A stretch of 64,000 bases of DNA from Combretum micranthum (GCA_024138025.1 JAMXBD010001251.1:124001-188000), one strand, 5' to 3'; positions 24,801 to 37,660 are shown, counted from the first letter of the stretch. A program made the numbers and translations. The notes: generated by a model from the letters alone, not told the origin.

Positions 24801-25513
24801 TTTATAGTTGAAGATGGAGAGAAATTAGATGTAATAAAATGAATTGAAAATAAAAATAAATTGATGAAGGAAGAGAGAGGGGGTGCGGGCCACTATTAAG
24901 AGGAGAGAGAGAGTGAATTGTTTTTGTTGTTTTGTAATAAAAAGTAATAAATATGTTAAGTATGGTTGATGTGAAGGTGTATTGGAAATGAAAAAAGTAT
25001 AAAAATAGGTACATAGGTAGTAAGAATATGTTGTAAGATAAAGTAGAAATAGATTAATAGTAATGAATAGTAGTATAGGATAATGAATAGTAAACAAGAC
25101 TAATAGAATACCGGTAGTAAAGGAAATACGCGTATAAATGAATATCTGTTATTTTTAGTTATCGAAAAATTACAAAACTGATATTTATGAAATCCTTGTA
25201 TTATTTTGGTCATAATGATGTTATCAGAATATTTTTACTCTTCCGAGCCCTGGGACACACTTTTCGAGAGCTGATCCCGTTCGGGTCCGAAGGACACTCA
25301 AAATTCACGAATATGATATTTTAACGCTTTCTTATATAGTTATAAACTATTATCACTAATTATTTCAACTTCGTTGTCTAGAGCTAAAGAACATGGGAAT
25401 ATCAGATCTAAATTCTAGGGTTTGTTCTAGCCTTTTGTTGACTTTTATGGTTTTTGGTTGACTTTTAATTCTAAGATTAAGCTTAAAATAAATTAAAATT
25501 CCAAGGGTTTACA
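21804..25513 (-). mobile_element. 3' LTR of the 13.8-kb chromovirus
   Basis: Homologous along its length to 31891-35601; by eye most blocks are 90-95% alike, and many differences are C/T or G/A. It carries the same tandem duplication of a CAAGTATT...CATCAAGGTAA unit (about 24165-24240). The TATA box of this copy is at 24798-24807 on the minus strand. Confidence 0.88.
24798..24807 (-). promoter_or_regulatory. TATA box in 3' LTR
   Basis: The minus strand reads CTATAAATAC, at the same position as the boxes in the sister LTRs (6291-6300 and 34917-34926). Confidence 0.6.
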
Positions 25514-25529
25514 GCCTACTCCTCTTAAA

Positions 25530-28500
25530 GAAAGTTTTGTCGTCATAACTTGAAATTCATACCCGATTCTTCGAAAAGACTCGAGTATTTCTTTTGGATC
25601 TCCTCTTCCACTTCCTAAGTTGCCTCTTTGCGTGAATGATTCCTCCATAATACTTTACGTATTGGATCTCCTTGTTTCTGAGCTTTTAAACCTTCCGATC
25701 TAGAATTTGAACCGGGTGTTCTTCGTAGGTCAAGTTCTCCTTTAATATCACCGGTTCAAGTTCTATAATCCAATCGGGGTCGGGTACATGCTTTCTTAAC
25801 ACCAAAACATGGAAGACATTTTGTTTTCTTGACAAATTTGGCGATAGTGCCAAACAATAAGCCAGATCTCCCACTCGTTTGAGAATCTTAAATGATCTAA
25901 TATATCTTGGGCTTAGTTTTCCTTGAGCTCGTACACAATGAATACTCTTTATCGGATTTACCTTTAGGTATACATGATCACTAGCATCAAATTCAAGAAC
26001 CCGATGCTTTTGATCTGCTCAGCTTTTTTGCCTATCTTAAGCCTCTTTCATCCTTTGTTGAATGACCCTAACTTTTTTTGTGGCATCCTAGATAAGATCG
26101 GTCCATTAGCCATCTTTTCCGCATCATCCCAAAATAGAGGCGATCTGCATCTTCTTCCATATAAAGCTTTATATGGTGGCATTTTAATCGTCGAATGGTA
26201 GCTATTGTTGTAAGCGAATTCTACCAAAGGTAGATGTGCTTCCTAACTTCCCTTGAACTCCATGACACAGGCTCACAACATATCTTCCAAGGTCTAAATA
26301 GTTCGCTCTGACTGTCCATCGGTTTATGGATGATAAACTGTACTTAATGTAATTTATTTCCCATACACCTTTGAAGACTTGTCCAGAATTTTGACACAAA
26401 TCAAAGGTCTTGATCCGATACAATTCCCATTGGGACTCCATGTAGCCTTACAATTTCCTTCACGTATAGCTAGGCCAATTTCTCCATCAAGTAGGTCATG
26501 TTGATAGGAATAAAGTGCGTTGATCCACTATAACCCATATGGCATCACATCTAGCTGATGTTCGGGGTAAACCACACACGAAGTCTATCGTAATTTGGTA
26601 CCATTTCTATTATGTATGGTCAATGGCTTTAAGAGTCCTCCTAGTCTCTAGTGTTCAATCTTTACTTGTTGGCACGTAGGGCACTTCATCACAAATTCAG
26701 CTACATCTCTTTTCATGCCATTCCACCAAAAGAAGCTTTTAAGATCTTGGTACATCATGGTACCACCAGGGTGCATTGAATATCTCGAGTTATGCGCCTC
26801 ACTTATAATCTCCTTTTTCATCTCTTCGTCTTCTGGCATATATAATCTTCCCTGCATTCTCACTATCCTCCTCATCTATCTCGAAATCAACATATTTTCC
26901 TACTTGTACTTCATGTTTCACCTTTTGTATAGCTTCATCGTATCGTTGTGATTCCTTGATCCTATTTATTAAAGTCAGGTCCATCACCAAATGGGAAATT
27001 TCTGCTTCTACACTTTGTCCCACAAATTCCATGCTTAATCTCTCAAATTCCTTTATAAGCTCCTTTTGGGTTGTGAGCATGGCTGCAACTTCCCCATGGT
27101 TTTTCCGACTCAAGGCATCTGCTATAGTGTTCACTCTTCCAAAGTAATAGTTTATCCCGATATCATAATCCTTGATAAACTCCAACCATCTTCTTTGTCT
27201 CATATTCAATTCCTTTTATGTAAACAAATACTTGAGGCTCTTATGGTCCGTGTGTATCTCACATCTCTATCGATAAAGGTAATGTCTCCAGAGTTTGGGG
27301 GCAAAAACGACACGGCTAACTCAAGATCATGCATCGGATAATTCTGCTCATAAGGCCTTAACTATCATGAAGCGTACGCAATTACCTTCCCTTCTTGTAT
27401 AAGCACGCATCCTAAGCCATTCCTTGATGCATCACTATGAACTGTATATGGCTTCTCTGGATTTGGTAAGGTCATAATTGGGGCGGATACCAACTGTTGC
27501 TTCAATTCTTGAAAACTTTGTTCTCGCTTTTCATTCCAAACAAACTTCTCATTCTTCTAGGTCAACTGAGTTAGTGGCTTGGCTATTTTCGAGAAATCTT
27601 GCACAAACTTCCGATAATAGCCAGCTAATGCAAGGAAACTTCTAGTCTCAGCTACTGTCCTTGGCTGCTTCCATTCCATCACAGCCTTAATCTTTTCAGG
27701 GTCTACTGCTATTCCGTTTCCCCGAGACAACATGTCCTAGAAAGGATATCTGATCCAACCAAAAGTCACAGTTGGATAGTTTGATATATAACTTGTGCTT
27801 CCTTAATGTTTGTACTGCCATCCTCAGATGTTCCTCATGTTGCGCTCGTGTCTTAGAATAGACCAAAATATTGTTGATGAAAACAATTACGCACTTATCT
27901 AAGAGCAGCTTATAAACTCAATTCATCAAGTCCATAAAAGTTGTTAGTGTGTTAGTCAATCCAAATGGCATAGCTATGAACTCATAATGTCCATACCGAG
28001 TTTTGAAAGCGGTCTTCGACATATCATCAGGTTTTATCTTTAGTTAATGGTATCTCGATCGCAAATCAATGCGCGAGAACATACTTGCTCCTTTTAATTG
28101 GTCAAAGAGATCTTCAATCCTTGGCAATGGATACCTATTCTTTCTAGTGACCTTATTGAGTTCTCGATAATCAATGCATAGCCTCATCGATCCATCCTTC
28201 TTCTTTACAAATAACACTGGAGCACCCCAAGGCGAGACACTTGGTCTAATGAATCATTGGTCAAGCAACTCTTATGATTGTTTTTTAAGTTCTTTGAGCT
28301 CAATGGGTACCATTCGGTACGATGCCTTGGATATGGGTTCCGTTTTAGGCATCAGATCGACCTCGAAAATCAATCTCTCATTTTGGAGGTACTCCAGGCC
28401 ATTCTTCTGGAAAAACATCAGAGAACTCATTGACGATGGGGATGTCATCAATGTTAGGCCTTTCTTTCTCCTCTTCCAAACTCCCCACATAGCCTTCAAC

Positions 28501-28900
28501 TCCTTTCTCAACTTCCTTAATTAATTTAAATGAGCTTAATTCCAATCTTTTCAAAGTTGTGGATTCTCCTAAAAATGTAGCTTTCTCCCCACCTTGTCCT
28601 ACGAATTCAACTTTCTTGCTCCTACAATCTACCTTAGCTTCTACCATGGACAACCAACTTATTTCGAGAATCACTTCATACTTGCTGATTTCCACCACTA
28701 TAAGGTCGGTGGCAGCTTCATGGCCTTGTATCTTCATGGGACAATTCCTTATTACCTCCTTGGTAGTCACCACACTACCCGTGGGGGGTTTTTATGCGAA
28801 AACTAGTTGTGGTTGTGGAGATGGGTAAACCGGTCTTCAAGGCTATACTAGTGGCGACAAAGGAATGTGTTGCATCGGTGTCGAAGAGGGTATAAGAGGT
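25530..28900 (-). pseudogene. pol: Chromovirus pol (protease-RT-RNase H-integrase-chromodomain), broken
   Basis: Minus-strand reading from right to left gives the following. A protease box at about 28885 reads FDTDATHSFVA, where the catalytic motif is normally D-S/T-G-A. The protease/RT linker (28773-28378) ends in NEFSDVFPEEWPGVPP. The reverse transcriptase box VIVFINNILVYS (about 27900-27865) normally has FIDD. RNase H pieces include HTDHKSLKYLFT (about 27260-27225) and NTIADALSRKNHGE. Integrase has its H-H-C-C zinc site (26875-26648; HNSRYSMHPGG ... CPTCQQ). The C-terminal region (25874-25686) has NVFHVLVLRKHVPDPDW, LTYEEHPVQILDRKV and a weak chromodomain tail. Stops and shifts interrupt it many times and both catalytic RT aspartates are lost. 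Confidence 0.85.
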
Positions 28901-29292
28901 CGGGTCTCCTATTTATATGGTTCCTACGTTCAAGATGCATGTATTACTAATCTTATTGTCTTTATTAGGTTTCTTAAGAATCTATCCTTTTCAATTACAT
29001 ATCATGTCTCAATAATTTTTATGCTCAACAGATACCAAAATAAACAAATATTTATGGATCAAGGTTAACTTGCAACCAAGCCATAGTCGTACTCCTCTCC
29101 ATTGTCTAGGGTAGCCAATTCCACTCCTTCCTCCTTAGCATCTTCACAAAGTCATTACCTTTTAAGGTTGTAGATTCTCAGCCTATGCATAGATGATGCT
29201 GGGTGATTTCCAGTTCCACTCCCACTTTTTATTGAAGCAAGTCCTCCCGAAGATCCAACAGGATGAACCGTTATACATTTCCTTTGAGGACA

Positions 29293-30380
29293 CTAGTTGG
29301 CAAAATGTCTAGTTTGTTTACATACAAAACAAGTCGTAGAAGCCTTCTTTGGGCAATCTAGAATCTTATGGCCCGGTTCGCCATAGAAATAACATTTGTT
29401 ATGGAGGAGGGGGCATCTCTTTGTGTACTGCACTTCTTTGCACTTCCAACAAGTTACCGTTGAATTAGAAACATCTTTCTGTCCATTGAAATTTCTCTTA
29501 AAGTGGCTAATAGGCTTAAACCTCTTAGAAGGGAAATAGGAGCTTGTCCTTTGTTGAAATTTCTTTCCGAACACATGTAATTTTCTCTCAGAAGTCCTAG
29601 CTTTCCTTTTCTTGGCTTGTTCGACAATTCTTGCTCTTTCTACTAATTCCCTGAAGGTGCGGAGCCCGTTTAGGAACACTTGATGTTTCATCTCTTCACT
29701 ATACTTATAGGAATCAAGAGCATACTGTAGGAGTCGATTGAACTCCATCTCGTACTGTTCTATGTATCTTCCCTTTTAAGACATGTGCAAGAAATTCGCA
29801 CTATACCTCACTCTTAGACTTCTCGGGAAATAGTTTTCAAAAAACTAATTCCGAAACATATCCTAGGTGATGGATGGTGGCAACTCTCGACTCTTTGACT
29901 CCCACCATATTCGAGCATTAAACCTCAACTTTTAGGTACCATAGCTTAGTTGAAGATGATGGGGAACTTCATAAGCGGCAAAAGATCGCTCTATCTGTGC
30001 AAGCCATTCCTCAGCTTCATCTGGTATTCTGAAGGCTCCGTCAAAGTAACAGTTACTTTTGATGAAATCTGGAAATGAAGTCCTGTTTGGTCGAGCTGGC
30101 AGTGGAGGCAGCAAAGATGCGGTATGCGATTGAGCATCAGGGGGTACCAGTCCATGTACAGATGCTTAGGTGCTTATTGGGGTGATGCTTGAGCTGGTGT
30201 CGACGGTAGCATATTCATTTGTCGTTGCTAAACTAACACAATTCGAAGTTGTGTTAATTGACCTAGCGTGGCTTGTAGATCGCCTTGCGGATTCAAGGGC
30301 GGAACCACAAGAGGCACTTCTAGTTGGTTTGCTTCCTTAAGTGGATTATTCGATGCATGCTTTTCTCTTGGTCGTTCTCT
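29293..30380 (-). pseudogene. gag: Chromovirus gag with zinc knuckles, broken
   Basis: The N-terminal part starts near 30380. A segment at 30114-29932 contains FDGAFRIPDEAEEWLAQIERSF, close to the PDEAE-WL-EIEK box of Tekay-type gag. The C-terminal part (29748-29293) is basic (KKRKARTSERK) and carries two or three cysteine knuckles: CWKCKEVQYTKRC, CYFYGEPGHKILDC and CFVCKQTRHFAN. Stops in the centre (about 29780-29930) break it. Confidence 0.8.
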
Positions 30381-30991
30381 TCTAGGTTGATTGTTTTAAA
30401 TTTTTGTTACGTAATTTCAAACTATTAAGTCTTTTACATGTTAAGTTATAGAAATTGCGAAAATTTTGATAGTTCAATTATATAAAGAAATACATCATAT
30501 AGAAGAAATTTAAGTAATTAAGTCAATAAATAAAATTTGTTCAAACCAAAATACTTCATTAAATGAAAAGAATTTAAGGGCAGACGAAATCAAAGCTTAC
30601 AAGAGAAATTCAAAACACAACAACATCAAATACCTTTCTGAAATCATAAATCAAACTTCTAATCGATCCTACATCCTATGTTGATTTGGTAACAAAATTT
30701 TAGTTCAACACAAGGGATTTTCTTGGGTGGATCCTTCCTTCTTTCCTTCTTCAATCATCCATCATGGTGCAGGGGTCATGTCACGGTGATTAGGGCTAAG
30801 AGTCACCCTTGGCCTTTTTGCTACGAATTGCCTTAGGTAGCTTCGAATTGTCATCCTTTTTCCCTTATTGGAGGGTTGACTCCTTGACGTGCTAGTCTCT
30901 CCTTGATCATAAGCCATTTGTGGTGCGTGCCCTCCATCGAGTCTTCCATAATTACATCCTCGGTTTGACCTCTTCTTAGGGGAGTGTGAGA

Positions 30992-31644
30992 TCAGCTTCT
31001 ATTCGGGATGTTCTCATCCAAGGTTGGTTCGACAGGCCATCCTGAATCATGGTTGACTTCATGATGGTTGGAAACATCATCATCCCATCTGTGATTTACT
31101 TGTGGCACTAGGGGTTCCGATCCTGGGTTCACTTCTTCTCTTTCCATTCCTTCCTTGGGTCCTTCCATATCTTCTCCCCATTTGACTTGTTCACGTCTTT
31201 CTGCCTCTAGCGATGGTGGTGGAGGCGGGTCATCGAGGTGCAGCAACAAATTATGATAAACTCCGTACCAAAAGAAGTAAGACTCTTCATCTGCTCTTCC
31301 CCAATTAGTTTGATCAGCTAGCTTATCGTAGGCATAGATATACGCTGGCCCCATGGAATTCCAAGTCTGAAAATCGGGGAAAATTGGGTGTCCGTCATTT
31401 CAGAAAATGAATGTGGCCTCTTGGAGCATAGGAGTGTGGTTGTAATAGCACATGAGCAGTTCATTCCATATATAACCTCCATATCGGTCCAATTGGTGCG
31501 TCTTATGGTGTCATATCTTAACCCATCAATCACATAATCCCATATAGTGTCATGGAGTCCTCTTCTCCACATGTTAAATATTTCTCGAGCGGACCTAGGT
31601 CGTCCTATTAGAGAAAACTCCTCACATAAGCTTCTTACTTTCAA
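30992..31644 (-). pseudogene. Extra sense-strand ORF between 5' LTR and gag
   Basis: I do not recognise this protein. It starts with ATG at 31644, about 250 bp after the LTR. It reads through RPRSAREIFNMWRRGLHD and WDYVIDGLRYDT, shifts frame near 31500, and goes on as DRYGGYIWNELLMCYYN, FQTWNSMGPAYIYAYDKLAD and TNWGRADEESYFFWYGVYHN. A proline run, a charged tail and a stop at 30992 follow. It is rich in Trp, Tyr and Asp. One stop (near 31400) and one frame change break it. Its sense orientation and codon-like periodicity argue that it was coding when the element inserted. Extra ORFs before gag are known in Ogre-type elements but are not standard in chromoviruses. A captured host gene is the alternative. 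Confidence 0.55.
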
Positions 31645-31890
31645 TTAATAGTCTATAAGAGTCTCGTTACTCCTCATGTCCAATCATTAGGCCTTAGCTC
31701 TAACTTCACCAAGAGTAAGCTATAAAAGACAACGAAGGTCATTTGTTCTTTTTAGAAAATTATAAGCTTGTTCTAACTTATTCAGATCTAGGCCTTCATC
31801 TACTTAATTTTAACTTCTCTACCATTTTTTTCTAGATTCATTCCTAGTACCTTTATTCCTTTAAACTTGTTGCTTTATACTAACTTAAAC

Positions 31891-34800
31891 TGTCACGCCC
31901 CAAAAGGTTCCCTAAACGTGACAGTCCACCACATATAATATCAAGACTTAAGAATAACTACCTTAGTCACGCAAAAGTCTCAGTATTACATGTAAGGCGT
32001 CTAATATGGTAATAGGAGACGCTTTTGGGAAGTATGGTCTAAGCAAGTAATATGAAACATACAAGAAAATAGAAATAAAAATAAATCATAATAATAACAA
32101 TTAAAAGTCTATTACATGATTCTTAGGGGCATACCCTCGCTAAAACTCCAAGGATCAAAATAGTTAATAGTCTTTACAATAACTTAAATACTACGTCAAA
32201 AGATTTTAAAGAAATTCTAGTCTAATCCTTCAATTAGATTTCTTTCAAAAGCTCCCCAAAAGAAAACTTACATGGATATGAGGAGACATCGGGTATAAGA
32301 ACATGTCTTTCTGTAGATATAAATATCTATAGGGGCGTAAGCTTTACGAGCTTAGTGAGTATAATCCCAATAATCATACTTAAAACAAAATAACAACCAA
32401 GTTTGTTAGACAAGCAAATATAATGCAACAAGCACGTGAAAATACAAGACATATGATTTTCTAGGAATTATATGTTGAATGAATTACGCCCTTCATTTGG
32501 GTTTAGGAATTTTGACCCATTACGGCATCACTTCTTTTAAAAATCATTTTTAAAGATCTTACCAGTTCCTATTCGCCATAAAAAATATGTAGTTATTACC
32601 TGCTCCTACTAGCAATCAATTTATGTAGTTTTTACCAACTCCTACTCTCTACATACACAATACACCGGTTATGCCTACCACCACTATCATACACTTGTCT
32701 CACTAATTGTACAATAGCGAATGTAATGTGACTCAACTTATGAAGTGCGTGCATCACTTTTATTTAGAGCCTAGCCATTATATTTCAATTTCTTGCAAGT
32801 AACCAACCAATTTCAGACACTTTAACATATCAATAATCATAATTTATTACAAACAATTCGTGACTCGATATGCTTAATATTCATTTAACATGTCATAAAC
32901 ATGTGCATCTTCAATTTTATCTTTTCTTAAATCTAGTGCAACTAATTTACAAGCACAAGCATGAGCATGAAAAATAAGGGAAGTAGACTCATCGACCATG
33001 ACGATACTCCCTTAATCGAAGTAGTCCTAAGGGTAATATACGTCCTCTTCCTCGGTTCCTAAACAAAGGAAATACCTAAAATGAGTATTCATGGAATTTT
33101 CTAGTCAAAACTTCTAATTCTATTTTCTAGGTATGGTAAAATTCGTATAGGCAGAAATTCCAACTTAATATGGTTATAACTTGCTCATTTTAACTCAGAA
33201 TTTCGCATATAATATACCTTTTCTACCTATTCGAAAAGATCAATCCATTTCAAAGGTTATTCTTATCATAAAAAGTCGTTTGGGTCCGAAATTGTAAGGT
33301 ACAAATTTACCACGAAAATTCTAGTTTTCAAAACTTAAATTTGCAAACTTTTTTTTATTAAAAAATACTTGTACAAAATATAGATATTATTATAGTTGGA
33401 AAAACCTTTAGAATATATATATAAATTTATTGACTTATATCATATGCATGAATTTAATGAAGTTGTCTCAACCATGATTTTTGTAAAAGCAATGTTTTCT
33501 AGAAATTTGCAAAAGCAAAACTTTGAAAATTTCCACTTAGCTTGTTGGAAAATTTCTTAAATTATTTTAAGTGAGTATTTTCCTCTTTTAATTTTATTTC
33601 CTTAGTCTTTCAAATTTCTAAAAAAAAAATATTTTTGTCTTTCTAAGTTTCTTATAACTTAATTTCTAGAGGTTGAGAGGATAGTTTCTAAATACTACTT
33701 GAAAGTAGTTAAAATTTATCAAGCTTTACATTTTCTTAACCTTTCCTAAATTTTATTTCATTTACTTAAAATGATTTCCTAAGTTATTTACTAACTTTAT
33801 TCCTTAAGAATATTTTATCCTTATAAAAGAAACATTCTTAGTGATTTGTCAAATTAGTCTATTCCTTCATATTCTAGAGTATTGGTGAAACTTTCTTAAT
33901 GATGTTTAGTAAAACTTTTGTCAACCAAGAATTTAAAATTTTAATTTTAAAGAAAACTTTTTCACTTTATGGTTTTGTAAAGTGTATGTATGATATATGT
34001 ACTTTATGTATTATCTAAAATTCCTATGTTCTTTGGTTTCTTAAAAACTTATGATAAACTACTCTAAATTTTTGGAAAAGATTTGCTAAGATAAATTCCT
34101 AAGTCTTTATGGGAAAAATCATTTCTTACATGACAAATTTTTTTTGGAAAAGAACTCTATCTTCTTTTTATTTAAGAAAACATTTCCCTCTTTATCTTGT
34201 TGAGACAATAATCAATATGCTCATGCATGATCGTGAATATGTAATATGAAAATATGAAAATATAAGAAAGACATAATAGGCAATATAATAAGCAAGTTAA
34301 TATATCAAGTATTGGGAACATTAGCTTCATCAAGGTAATCAGATCAAGTATTAGGAGCTGTAGCTTCATCAAGGCAACTTGGGACTAAAAATGGACTAGT
34401 CCAAAAAAAAAAAAAAAGAACAAGCAATAATAATAGTAAGTTAGACATAGTTAGTGAGTATTAGGCTCTAAAAATATATAGACATACATATACTTAATAA
34501 TATATATATAGGGTTAGATTAGAACATAATAACAATAATAATATCATTGATAATCAACATATATATGAACATAATAAAATTTGAATTTCATTTACAAGAA
34601 CAAACATGAACATGTTTTTTTACTACTCATATGAGTTTCAAAACAACACTATGGTCATGCTGGTTACATGACATGAGTAAATAAAATAAGGATAGGAGTT
34701 TTACCTAAAGTGTTTATGATGTGGGAAGAAGGTAGTGAATGTATGGTTATGTGGTTAGTGAAAAATGGTAAATGGATTGTATATAGAGAGAAATTTTGTG

Positions 34801-35601
34801 AGTATTTTGTGAAAAAGAGTTTTGGTAGAGGAAAATTTTGCGAGAAAGTTGTGGAGTGAATTTGAGAGAGTTTTGTTATGTGTAAAGATGGTGTGAAAGA
34901 AGTGGAGGGAGATAGGGTATTTATAGTTGAAGATGGAGGGAAATTAGATGTAATAAATAAATTGATGAAGGAAGAGAGAGGGAGCGTCGACTACTATTAA
35001 GAGGAGAGAGAGTGAATTATTTTTGTTGCTTTGTAATAAAAAGTAATAAAGATGTTAAGTATGGTTGATGTGAATGTGTATTGGAAATGAAAAAAGCAGA
35101 AAAATAGTTATATAGGTAGTAAGAATAGGTTATAAGGTAAAGTATAAATAGATGAATAGTAGTATAGGGTAATGAATAGTAAACAAGACTAATAGTGTAC
35201 CGGTAGTAAAGGAAATACACGTATAAATGCAATATCTATTATTTTTAGTTACCGAAAAATTACAAAATTGATATTTTTGAAATCCTTGTATTATTTCGGT
35301 CATAACGATGTTATCAGAATATTTTTATTATTTCAAGCCTCGTGACATGCTTTTCAAGAGCTGATCTTGTTCGGGTCCGAAGGACACTCAAAATTTGCGA
35401 ATATGATATTTTTACAATTTCTTATAGTTACGAACTATTATCACTAATTATTTCAATTTCGTTGTCTAAGGCTAAAGAACATGGGAATGTCGGATCTAAA
35501 TTCTAGGGTTTGATCTAGTATTTTGTTGACCTTTAGGGTTTTCGGTTGACTTTTAATTCTAAGATTAAGCTTAAAATAAATCAAAATTTCAAGAGTTTAC
35601 A
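31891..35601 (-). mobile_element. 5' LTR of the 13.8-kb chromovirus
   Basis: The partner of 21804-25513. The plus strand begins TGTCACGCCCC and ends GAGTTTACA, and the TATA box is at 34917-34926. It carries the tandem CAAGTATTgGGAaC/gTAGCTTCATCAAGG pair (about 34305-34380) that is single in the solo LTR at 5828-5865. Confidence 0.88.
34917..34926 (-). promoter_or_regulatory. TATA box of the 5' LTR
   Basis: CTATAAATAC on the minus strand. It is conserved in all three LTRs of this subfamily and lies upstream of the pre-gag ORF and gag, as a promoter should. Confidence 0.62.
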
Positions 35602-35650
35602 ATCCAAGTACCATGTTTAAGCTATTTAAATTCAATTCTTAGTTATATAT

Positions 35651-35941
35651 TGAAGGCAAAAGAACAGAGTTAGCTAAAAAAAGGAGGGAGGACTTAGAGC
35701 AAAATGGTGCTAGAGGACTTGTTGTAGAAGAGTGTTATGGAAGTGGAAGAAGATATATATATATTATATATATATTGAAATTTACAAAAAAAAAAGTCCA
35801 ACTATTCGATTAATTATGAGGGCTTATCAACTGCTCCATTACAAATTTCAACAATGCTTTAAAGCTATAGCTATTTAGTCAAAAGAAAACATGCAAAATC
35901 TCAAAAAAGCTATGGAATTAATAGCTCTTAGCATTATAGCA
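35651..35941 (-). mobile_element. 3' LTR of the copia element
   Basis: This 291-bp repeat is TG...CA on both strands (TGAAGGC ... ATTATAGCA). The minus strand just before it has the purine stretch GGAAGAGTAATGATAGTAG, a plausible polypurine tract. Confidence 0.75.
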
Positions 35942-35951
35942 GCTACTATCA

Positions 35952-37035
35952 TTACTCTTCCTTCATGCAAGAGCTGTTGAGGACTCCCACCTTCTCTCTT
36001 AGCACTTCAAATCTTGTCTTATACAGTTCTTTAGTGAAAATATCAGCTATTTGATTCTTGGCTTCATAATGCATTAGTTTTACCTCATCTTCTCCTTTTG
36101 CTTCTTTAATGGGATGGAACATGATCTCAAACTCCAATAGAAAATACCAGAACCAAGTATGAAGCAATTGCTTGAGGTATTCTTCATATTTTCTTGAGAT
36201 CATGTCCAATCATTATTTGTGAAACCAACAAGATTGATGGTATTGGATCTCTTGTAAAGTATTCCAAAACTAATGGTATCTTGAATTTACCTTAGAACCC
36301 TCTTGGCAGTTTTAAAATGCATCTTAGTAGGTGGATGCATCAATCTGGACAACACACTTGTAGCAAACATGATATCATGCCTAGTTCTACACAAAAATAA
36401 GAGACATGCAACCACGCTTCTAAAAATAGAAGCATCTACAAGACCAAAACCATCTTCTTTCTTTAAAGGTTCCCTATGAGAAACTGGAGTAGTAATTGGA
36501 TTGCAACTACTCATTCCAAATTTCTTAAGAATTTGACCAACATACTTCTTTTGAGATATGAATATCCCTTTTGAAGTATGCATAACCTTCATTCCAAGGA
36601 AGAAGGCATTTTACCAAGACCATCTGTCTTAAAAAAATTTCTTCATTTGAATTCTAAATTCCTTTACAAAGTTTGCATTACTACTAGTTACCAAAATCTC
36701 ATCTACATAAATGGAAACAATAAAATCTCTTGATTGAAGTTGCCTCATTGCAACTTCTAACAAACCTCAAATTCATCAAATAATCATCAAGTTTGGAGTA
36801 ACAGGCCCTTAGATCCTATTTCAACCCATATAAAGCTCATTTTTTTAAGCAAAAATATCTTTTTCAATCTTCCATTTAAATAGGTTAATTTGACGTCTAA
36901 TTGAAAAACTGCCCAGCCTTGATGAGTTGAGATTGCAAGAAGCAACCTATTAGTGTCAAATCGTGCCACAGGTGCAAATGTTTCAACAAAATCTATTCAA
37001 AATTGTTAAGCATATCCTTTCACAACTAACCTGAC
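35952..37035 (-). pseudogene. Copia reverse transcriptase and RNase H, broken
   Basis: Minus-strand motifs in order: ARFDTNRLLLAISTHQGWAV then FQLDVK-TYLNG (36969-36870); IYVDEILVTS (about 36715-36690), where copia enzymes have YVDD; KGIFISQKKYVGQILKKFGM, NPITTPVSH and SVVACLLFLCRTRHDI (36592-36287); then RNase H ending KEEstop at 35952. Several frame changes and stops occur between the pieces. Confidence 0.85.
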
Positions 37036-37660
37036 TTTGTACTTGTTAATTGAACCATCAGTATTGCTTTGAGCTTAAACACCTACTCGACACCAATCAT
37101 ATTCATGTCAAGAGGCTTGTCTACAAGCATCCAAACCTCATTTTTGTGAATCATTTTTAGCTCTTCTTCCATTGTTGATTTCCACTCAGGATGCTTTAAG
37201 GTAGTGTCAACATCTTACGGTTCCAATAAAGCCATGTTGCACCTACTATATATATATCTTCTAGTGTTCTTATTCCTTGGATAGCTACATCATCATCCAA
37301 ATCATCTTCTTCTAAGATTTTGTCTTACTGCTCGAGAGTGTCTCCATGATTGGAAACTCGTATAGAAGAAACCAACTCTCCTTTATCCTAATTCCAAGCA
37401 CCATCTTTATCAACTTTGGCAGTTTTATTGATAAATACTTGTTGAGTTATAAGATTCAAAATTCCATAACCCTTGGAGAAACTACTTTACCCTATAAGTA
37501 TTCCAACTTGAGCTCTTTTATCAAGCTTATCTCTTTTTACTTGAGGAGCAAAGGCATAACAAAGACTATCAAAGATCTTAAGATGTGATGCTAGTGGTTT
37601 AACTCCAAACCATGCCTTATAAGGAGTTTTTCCATTAAAAGCTTTGGTAGGTAGTCTATT

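Larger units (their letters stand above)
21804..35601 (-). mobile_element. 13.8-kb chromovirus (Tekay-like), two LTRs, dead
   Basis: The element has LTRs at 21804-25513 (3' LTR) and 31891-35601 (5' LTR), 3710 and 3711 bp, both beginning TGTCA(C/T)GCCC and ending GGGTTTACA/GAGTTTACA on the plus strand. Flanks are gtcca (21799-21803) and atcca (35602-35606), a 5-bp target duplication with one change. Pol reads on the minus strand from about 28900 to 25530. The order is pre-gag ORF, gag, protease, reverse transcriptase, RNase H, integrase, C-terminal chromodomain-like region. LTRs over 3 kb and the C-terminal motifs fit Tekay/Del-type chromoviruses. It split intron 1 of F-box copy A. Confidence 0.88.

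Noticed and set aside
24802..25097. Overlapping minus-strand ORFs rich in Tyr, Leu and Phe, repeated at 35017-35232
   Set aside because: They lie in the non-coding LTR and arise from AT-rich composition. The two LTR copies do not keep the same frame.
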